The notes under the pieces: model-generated
Database searches by the model: none
What the model was told of the DNA's origin: nothing
The model's input: the letters and a program-made list of their open reading frames with translations, nothing else
Shown: piece by piece, positions 13,686 to 18,554 of the stretch
Layout: every line of letters starts with the position of its first letter
Position numbering within the stretch: the first letter of the stretch is position 1
Position numbers and translations under genes: made by a program
Assembly: GCA_016290715.1 (NCBI GenBank)
Contig: JAEEUY010000168.1
Coordinates: 1-18,554, forward strand
DNA length: 18,554 nucleotides
Origin: Bacteroidales bacterium
Lineage (GTDB): Bacteria > Bacteroidota > Bacteroidia > Bacteroidales > WCHB1-69
Direction: 5' to 3'

Positions 13686-15116
13686 ATGAAAAAGACAGCA
13701 TTATTCTTAGCAGCAGTCATTATTCTTCTTACCTCGTGTAGAAATGATGGGGACGGGCAATTAGTGGGAGTGAAAGATCGCCCCGACTTTTTGGATCTAA
13801 TGCCGTATGGAATGGCTTATATCCCTGCAGGACACTATCTTATGGGAGCAGGAGATGAAGATGTTCCGTTCGCCTTCACCCACCAATCCAAGAATGTGAC
13901 GATTTCTGCTTTCTATATGGACGAAACAGAAATCACCAACAACGAATATCGTCAATTCGTATATTGGGTACGCGATTCTATCGCCCATGTGTTGTTAGGA
14001 AATGCAGAAATTGAAGAGGCAGAAAAGAAAGGCGGTCACTATCGGAAATATACTTCTGGCGAAAATGAAGGTGAATATGTTGAGCCAAGATTGATTAACT
14101 GGAAGGAAGAAATTGACTGGAATTCAGAAAATGAAGAAGTCCGCGCTGCTTTGAGTCCAATGTTCTTAGTCGCTACTTCAAGATTCTATCATTATTCTCC
14201 AGTAATGTTGAATATCAGTATGTTGAATTATGAATACTGGTGGTGTGACTATCGTAATTATGTGGATCCTCAAGATAGAGAAAAATATGGTGCTTCCTAT
14301 AAGGAAATGGATAAGGAAGGAAACGAATATGGCGGTCTCTTCGCCAGTCGTCCAAGTAGTTACAACAAAGGCCGTGAGCGCTTTATGAGAAATGAAGTGG
14401 TGAATATTTATCCGGATACCTTATGCTGGGTACATGACTTCGCCTATTCATATAATGAACCGATGACGCTGAACTATTTCTACCATCCGCAATTTGACCA
14501 TTATCCGGTAGTGGGGATTTCGTGGAGACAGGCAAAAGCTTTCTGCTATTGGCGTACTCATTTGAGAAATGTATGGTTGGCATCTCATAAATATGCCCGC
14601 GAACAAGAGTTCCGCTTGCCTAATGAAGCAGAATGGGAATGGGCAGCACGTGGTGATTTCGATATGCAGACCTATCCTTGGGGTGGTCCTTATACCCAAA
14701 ATATGAATGGTTGCTATCTGAGCAATTTCAAACCACAACGTGGTAACTATATCGCTGATGGTAATATTTATCCTGGTATTGTGGCACATTATCATCCAAA
14801 TGATTTCGGTTTGTTTGACATGGCAGGGAATGTGGCTGAATGGTGCGAAGATGCTTTTGATAAGTCAGCTACCAACTTTACTCACGACTTGAACCCTCAA
14901 TACACTTATTACGCAAAGAAAACGGATTCTCCGGAAAAAAAGAGAAAAGTGATTCGTGGTGGTTCATGGAAAGATGTAAGTTACTATATTACGGTGTTTA
15001 CCAAAACGTTTGAATATCAGGATACTTGTGCTTCTTACGTTGGTTTCCGTTGCGTTCAATCTTATATGGGGCGTCAACGTGGAGATAATGTGAAATCAGC
15101 TTCACATGTTTATTAA
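13686..15116 (+). CDS. gldK: Type IX secretion ring lipoprotein GldK/PorK
   Basis: GldK (PorK) is an outer-membrane lipoprotein that forms the large periplasmic ring of the type IX secretion system together with GldN. The 476-residue product has a lipoprotein signal with the lipobox LLTSC and Cys18 as the lipidated residue. The rest is an FGE-sulfatase-like (formylglycine-generating enzyme fold) domain: 'GMAYIPAGHYLMGAG' at 42-56, 'FYMDETEITNNEYRQF' at 76-91, 'YPVVGISWRQAKAFCYW' at 273-289, 'FRLPNEAEWEWAARG' at 309-323, 'DFGLFDMAGNVAEWC' at 373-387, 'VIRGGSWKD' at 422-430 and 'YVGFRC' at 451-456. In this family the fold is structural rather than enzymatic. A 50-base AT-rich gap separates it from porP, and a 59-base gap with a direct repeat separates it from gldL. 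Confidence 0.96.
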   Translation: MKKTALFLAAVIILLTSCRNDGDGQLVGVKDRPDFLDLMPYGMAYIPAGHYLMGAGDEDVPFAFTHQSKNVTISAFYMDETEITNNEYRQFVYWVRDSIAHVLLGNAEIEEAEKKGGHYRKYTSGENEGEYVEPRLINWKEEIDWNSENEEVRAALSPMFLVATSRFYHYSPVMLNISMLNYEYWWCDYRNYVDPQDREKYGASYKEMDKEGNEYGGLFASRPSSYNKGRERFMRNEVVNIYPDTLCWVHDFAYSYNEPMTLNYFYHPQFDHYPVVGISWRQAKAFCYWRTHLRNVWLASHKYAREQEFRLPNEAEWEWAARGDFDMQTYPWGGPYTQNMNGCYLSNFKPQRGNYIADGNIYPGIVAHYHPNDFGLFDMAGNVAEWCEDAFDKSATNFTHDLNPQYTYYAKKTDSPEKKRKVIRGGSWKDVSYYITVFTKTFEYQDTCASYVGFRCVQSYMGRQRGDNVKSASHVY

Positions 15117-15120
15117 TAGA

Positions 15121-15149
15121 ATTTATTAATCCTTTATAATTTATTAATC
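15121..15149. repeat. 11-bp direct repeat in the gldK-gldL gap
   Basis: ATTTATTAATC occurs at 15121-15131 and again at 15139-15149, one copy starting 18 bases after the other. The sequence is AT-rich, so chance or slippage is possible. Confidence 0.5.
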
Positions 15150-15175
15150 ATTAACCTATTTAAAAAAAATCTATT

Positions 15176-16072
15176 ATGGGACTTGACAAATTAGTTAGAA
15201 GTAAAGGCTATAAGCAGTTTATGGCCAAATTGTATGGTATCGGTGCTTCCGTTGTAATCTTGGGTGCAATGTGTAAGATTCTTCACTGGCCTGGTGCAAA
15301 CTTGATGATCGTAGTTGGTATGACTACTGAAGCAATCATTTTCTTATTTTCTGCTTTTGAACCATTGCATGTTGAATACAATTGGGCATTGGTTTATCCT
15401 GAATTAGCTGTGGGCGAGGACGAAAGTGCTCCAAAAGACAAAAAGAAACTCCCTCAAGGAACCCCTACTCAACAATTGGACAGAATGTTGGAAGACGCTA
15501 AAATCGGTCCGGATTTAATAGAAAGTCTTGCTAAAGGTATGAGAAACCTTAGCGAAAATGCCAACAAATTATCTGGCGTTGCCGATGCTGCAACCGTAAC
15601 CAATGGTTATGTGGGTAATTTGACGAAAGCAGCAGAATCTGTAAGAAATCTTTCTTTGCAATACGATAAAACGGCTGAAGCTTTGAAACAAGATTCTTCC
15701 ATTTCTGATGAATATTTGTCTAATGTTAAAAAAGCTGCTACGGCTGTGGCTAATTTGACTAATATTTATGAAAATACAACCAAATCCATGCAAAGTGATA
15801 CAGGTAGCTACAATGATCAATTAACCAAATTGAATCAAAATTTAGCCTCTATCAACAATATGTATGAAATGCAGTTGAAGAATTCTAAAGATATGCTTGA
15901 AAACTATCAATTGGTTGAAAAGAACCTTCAAGCTTATGCTAAAAATATGAATGATTCATTGGCTAACACCGAAAAATATAAGTTAGAAATCGACAAACTT
16001 ACGAAGAACGTAGCTATGTTGAGCAGCGTTTATGGTAATATGTTGGCTGCAATGAACGTTAACAAGGGTTAA
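15176..16072 (+). CDS. gldL: Type IX secretion/gliding motor stator protein GldL/PorL
   Basis: GldL forms a pentameric inner-membrane stator around a GldM dimer and converts proton-motive force into mechanical work for secretion and gliding. The 298-residue product begins 'MGLDKLVRSKGYKQFMAKLY', with two membrane helices at about 20-36 and 42-61 joined by 'CKILHWPGA'. The residues that align by eye with the Flavobacterium johnsoniae motor residues K27, E49 and E59 are K34, E52 (in MTTEAIIF) and E62 (in SAFEP), so the ion path looks intact. The remaining ~230 residues are a cytoplasmic helical, coiled-coil-like domain rich in 'NLS', 'NLT' and 'KAA' heptad patterns. It lies 53 bases ahead of gldM. 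Confidence 0.97.
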   Translation: MGLDKLVRSKGYKQFMAKLYGIGASVVILGAMCKILHWPGANLMIVVGMTTEAIIFLFSAFEPLHVEYNWALVYPELAVGEDESAPKDKKKLPQGTPTQQLDRMLEDAKIGPDLIESLAKGMRNLSENANKLSGVADAATVTNGYVGNLTKAAESVRNLSLQYDKTAEALKQDSSISDEYLSNVKKAATAVANLTNIYENTTKSMQSDTGSYNDQLTKLNQNLASINNMYEMQLKNSKDMLENYQLVEKNLQAYAKNMNDSLANTEKYKLEIDKLTKNVAMLSSVYGNMLAAMNVNKG

Positions 16073-16125
16073 TCCGCAATTGACAAAATTCACTGAGTAT
16101 TAATTAATGTTTAAAAATTAGTATT

Positions 16126-17775
16126 ATGGGTGCAACAAATTGTCCGGAAACCCCGCGGCAGAAAATGATTGGGATGATGTATTTGGTATATTTGGCCCTG
16201 TTGGCTTTAAATGTATCAAAAGACATTTTGGATGCTTTTAATGTGGTGGACGATACACTGACCAAATCTAATATTAGTGTTACCGCGGCCATCAACTCTA
16301 AATATGCTGCTTTGGAAGCAGATACGACTGCAAAAGCAAAAATTGCTCAAGAAGCTGCTAACCAGTTGAAAGCTTATTCTACTGAATTGATTGATTATGT
16401 TCAAGGTCTTCGTATCGACATGATCAAATACGTTGATGGTGAGGCAAATGTAGAGCAAGTTTTGAAAGAGACAGGGGGAAGTATCCCTGTAAAAGATATT
16501 GAAGGAAAAGATGACTTCGATAAGCCTACCTATTTCATGTTGGAAGAAAATGCTCCAAATCATAGGGCAAAACAATTGAGAGAAAAAATTGAAGCTTATA
16601 AAAGCAACATTCTGACTCTTCTTCCTAAAAATAAGGAGGGTAAAATTTCTCCTGATGTATTGGAAAAAGCCAAAAAAGATATCGGTTTGGATCTGGAAGG
16701 ACCTTTCTACAATGCAGAAGGTGCTACTGAGGATTGGGAAAATCATAACTTCAATCACTTGGTTACGGCTGGTTCTGTAATCTTGTTGAGTAAGATTATT
16801 GGTGAAATTCGTACGGCTGAAAATGTTGTTTTACAAGCAATCACTACTGGCTTGGAAACAAAGGAATTGGCTTTCGATCAAGCGGTAGGTCGTGCTATTC
16901 CTAAATCACAAATCGTATTTAGCGGTAGTAAATATGAATCTGATATTGTAGTAGCTGCTTTCAGCTCAACAGAAGCTATTGATGTGTACTACATGATGGG
17001 CAAGGATAGCTTGACACAAAACGATATTCCTAATGCACAACACCTCGCAGGTACAGGTGGCCAAGTACATCTCGAACTGCCTGCTGGCGGAACCGGTTCA
17101 CAAAAGTTTGCAGGTTTGATCAAGATTAAAGGTACTGACGGCGAAGATAAATACTTCCCATTCAAAGATACCTATCAAGTAATCCAACCTTCGGCTACAA
17201 TTGCTGCTGATAAGATGAATGTACTTTATGCAGGTATTCCAAACCCGGTTTCTGTAGCTGGTTCTGTGGATGCCAACACCTTGTCTGTGTCTATTTCCGG
17301 CTGTACTTTGAAATCTACAGGGGTGGGTCATTACGATGTTACCGTTCCAACTTCTTTGATCGGTAAAAAAGTTACCGCTTCTGTTACAGCGAAAACGGGG
17401 GATGGCTCCAAATCTATGGGTAGTACCGAATTTCGTGTAAAGAAAGTTCCAGATCCCACTTCTTATTTGGGTGCTAATATCTGGGGCGGCAAGCGTTCGA
17501 AGAGCGAGTTAATGGCTAATCCGTTTATTTCTGCACGTATGGGCGAAGATTTCGCTTATGACTTGAAGTGGACTATCAATTCTTATAGAGTAACCTTTAT
17601 TACGAAAGGTATTGAAGGAGCACCTAAGGCTTGTTCAGGTGGTGCTTTCAGTGCAGATGTAAAATCAGCTATCCAAAGTGCCGGTGCTGGTACCGTGATC
17701 ATCTTCTCGGATATCAAAGCATCTTCTATCGCTGGTCCACGTACACTTCGTGATATTACGATTAGAATTAAATAA
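16126..17775 (+). CDS. gldM: Type IX secretion/gliding motor rotor protein GldM/PorM
   Basis: GldM is anchored in the inner membrane by one helix inside the GldL ring and reaches across the periplasm to the GldKN ring, transmitting torque or force. The 549-residue product starts with a short cytoplasmic 'MGATNCPETPRQK' containing Arg11, the counterpart of the functionally important Arg9 of F. johnsoniae. One membrane helix (about 14-30, 'MIGMMYLVYLALLALNVSK') follows. The periplasmic part has a helical first domain with long heptad stretches (about 35-220) and then beta-rich domains (about 240-549), as in the four-domain GldM structure. Length is slightly above the usual ~515. It is followed by gldN after 18 bases. 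Confidence 0.97.
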   Translation: MGATNCPETPRQKMIGMMYLVYLALLALNVSKDILDAFNVVDDTLTKSNISVTAAINSKYAALEADTTAKAKIAQEAANQLKAYSTELIDYVQGLRIDMIKYVDGEANVEQVLKETGGSIPVKDIEGKDDFDKPTYFMLEENAPNHRAKQLREKIEAYKSNILTLLPKNKEGKISPDVLEKAKKDIGLDLEGPFYNAEGATEDWENHNFNHLVTAGSVILLSKIIGEIRTAENVVLQAITTGLETKELAFDQAVGRAIPKSQIVFSGSKYESDIVVAAFSSTEAIDVYYMMGKDSLTQNDIPNAQHLAGTGGQVHLELPAGGTGSQKFAGLIKIKGTDGEDKYFPFKDTYQVIQPSATIAADKMNVLYAGIPNPVSVAGSVDANTLSVSISGCTLKSTGVGHYDVTVPTSLIGKKVTASVTAKTGDGSKSMGSTEFRVKKVPDPTSYLGANIWGGKRSKSELMANPFISARMGEDFAYDLKWTINSYRVTFITKGIEGAPKACSGGAFSADVKSAIQSAGAGTVIIFSDIKASSIAGPRTLRDITIRIK

Positions 17776-17793
17776 TTTTTAATATTTTTTGTT

Positions 17794-18554
17794 ATGAAAA
17801 AAATTGCTTTATCTTTATTCGCACTTTGTATTTGCTTCCTTGCTACGGCACAGGTGGATAATACAGATGAGATGCAAGATTCAACGGGAAGTACGATGCA
17901 ACAACCCGTGCGCAAACCTTTGGAACTGTTTTGGGAACAAACCGAAGTGGGCGATTTCTCTGCTCCTATTAGTTATGTTCACCAAAGAAATGCTGATGTG
18001 ATGTATTATCACACAATATGGAGAACCATCGATTTGCGTGAAAAAATGAATCATCCACTCTACTTCCCTCAAGAAGTGCGTGGAACATGGCGAAGCATGG
18101 CTCAGGTTATCTTCGATGCATTGAAAATCAAGGATCTCGAGGCTACTGATGCAATGCCAATCTATAGTGATGAATTTTGCCAATATCCGATGAGTCGCGA
18201 AGATGTTAAAGCAAGTTTGGTGGATATTAAAAGAACGGAACAAATTGACCCCGAAACTTTTGAAGTAATCGGTGAGTTGGAATATGAAGAAGACTTTACC
18301 GCAAAACAAGTTCTTCTTTATCGTGTGAAAGAAGTTTGGTTCTTTGACAAACGCCGCTCCCTCCTTGAAGTACGTATTCTTGAAATTGAACCGATGATTG
18401 AATATGAAAAGGAAACCAATTCTGGTGAACCTCAAGAAGGTATGGAAGAGGAAGCCGTAGGCGCTATCAAATCCAAAAAACGTGTGGGTTATATTATGTA
18501 TGATGAATTGAGACCTTATTTGGCCCAACAAGAAGTATTTAACCCCAAAAACAA
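17794..18554 (+). CDS. gldN: Type IX secretion ring protein GldN/PorN, 5' part
   Basis: The gene runs off the window end without a stop, so only 253 codons plus two bases are present. It starts at ATG 17794 with a signal peptide (MKKIALSLFALCICFLATAQ, cleavage probably after Ala or Gln near 19-20). Downstream, 'HTIWRTIDLREKMNHPLYFP' is a GldN hallmark, followed by 'WRSMAQVIFDALK', 'ATDAMPIYSDEFCQ', 'RVKEVWFFDKRRSLLEVRIL' and 'GYIMYDELRPYLAQQEVFNP'. GldN partners GldK in the periplasmic ring. Position directly after gldM agrees with the conserved K-L-M-N order. A family length of about 300 residues or more implies that a C-terminal portion lies beyond the window. Confidence 0.95.
   Translation, partial: MKKIALSLFALCICFLATAQVDNTDEMQDSTGSTMQQPVRKPLELFWEQTEVGDFSAPISYVHQRNADVMYYHTIWRTIDLREKMNHPLYFPQEVRGTWRSMAQVIFDALKIKDLEATDAMPIYSDEFCQYPMSREDVKASLVDIKRTEQIDPETFEVIGELEYEEDFTAKQVLLYRVKEVWFFDKRRSLLEVRILEIEPMIEYEKETNSGEPQEGMEEEAVGAIKSKKRVGYIMYDELRPYLAQQEVFNPKN

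Noticed and set aside
13686..15116. A formylglycine-generating enzyme activating the sulfatase-type gene at the window start
   Set aside because: The FGE-like fold is standard in GldK/PorK, where it is structural, and the gene sits between porP and gldL with a lipoprotein signal; LtaS-type enzymes also do not need formylglycine.
16216..16758. A 180-codon minus-strand frame inside gldM
   Set aside because: It is antisense to the coiled-coil region of gldM, where low-complexity codon use leaves the other strand open.
17881..18531. A 216-codon minus-strand frame at the window end
   Set aside because: It is antisense to gldN, whose plus-strand frame has a signal peptide and clear family motifs but runs off the window without a stop.

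Overview
The window looks like a chromosomal stretch of a Bacteroidota bacterium, most likely of the order Bacteroidales. Four things point that way: a complete porP-gldK-gldL-gldM run plus most of gldN (the type IX secretion/gliding core, restricted to this phylum); ribosomal proteins that read like Bacteroidetes versions from memory of the family; repeated -7 elements of the form TAnnTTTG, which is the Bacteroidetes promoter signature; and mostly Shine-Dalgarno-free starts in AT-rich leaders. The porP gene directly ahead of gldK is the arrangement I associate with Bacteroidales rather than Flavobacteriia (inference).

Layout. (1) 2-469 (+): the 3' end of an LTA-synthase-like sulfatase-fold gene. 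(2) 673-6276 (+): thirteen ribosomal protein genes in canonical S10/spc order, rplV-rpsC-rplP-rpmC-rpsQ-rplN-rplX-rplE-rpsN-rpsH-rplF-rplR-rpsE. The block starts with its own promoter at rplV and stops at a strong terminator after rpsE. The usual upstream (rpsJ to rpsS) and downstream (rpmD, rplO, secY) partners are absent, so the cluster has been cut at both ends. (3) 6277-6465: a convergent intergenic region with two hairpins, one carrying a widespread repeat motif, and a short tandem repeat. (4) 6466-10883 (-): an envelope-related group, transcribed lipoprotein -> MltF-like lytic transglycosylase -> short phosphatidylserine decarboxylase -> a large GT2 glycosyltransferase fused to a membrane region, a nucleotide-binding-like region and a degenerate polyprenyl-phosphate glycosyl-1-phosphate transferase domain. 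(5) 10989-12243 (+): pth, overlapping an outer-membrane beta-barrel gene. (6) 12604-end (+): porP/sprF, gldK, gldL, gldM and the start of gldN.

How the parts work together. The ribosomal block is housekeeping. The minus-strand group modifies phospholipid, peptidoglycan and probably a surface glycan. The last block encodes the type IX secretion trans-envelope machine: the GldL/GldM proton-driven inner-membrane motor, the GldK/GldN periplasmic ring under the outer membrane, and a PorP/SprF-type outer-membrane protein. The residues I associate with the motor's ion path are present in GldL and GldM.

Most of the window is ordinary, well-known biology. The best candidates for something less described are the GT2/degenerate phosphoglycosyl transferase fusion, which has lost the catalytic Asp-Glu pair, and the isolated rplV-rpsE block. 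Nothing resembling a new defence system, CRISPR array, tRNA, rRNA or insertion sequence is visible.
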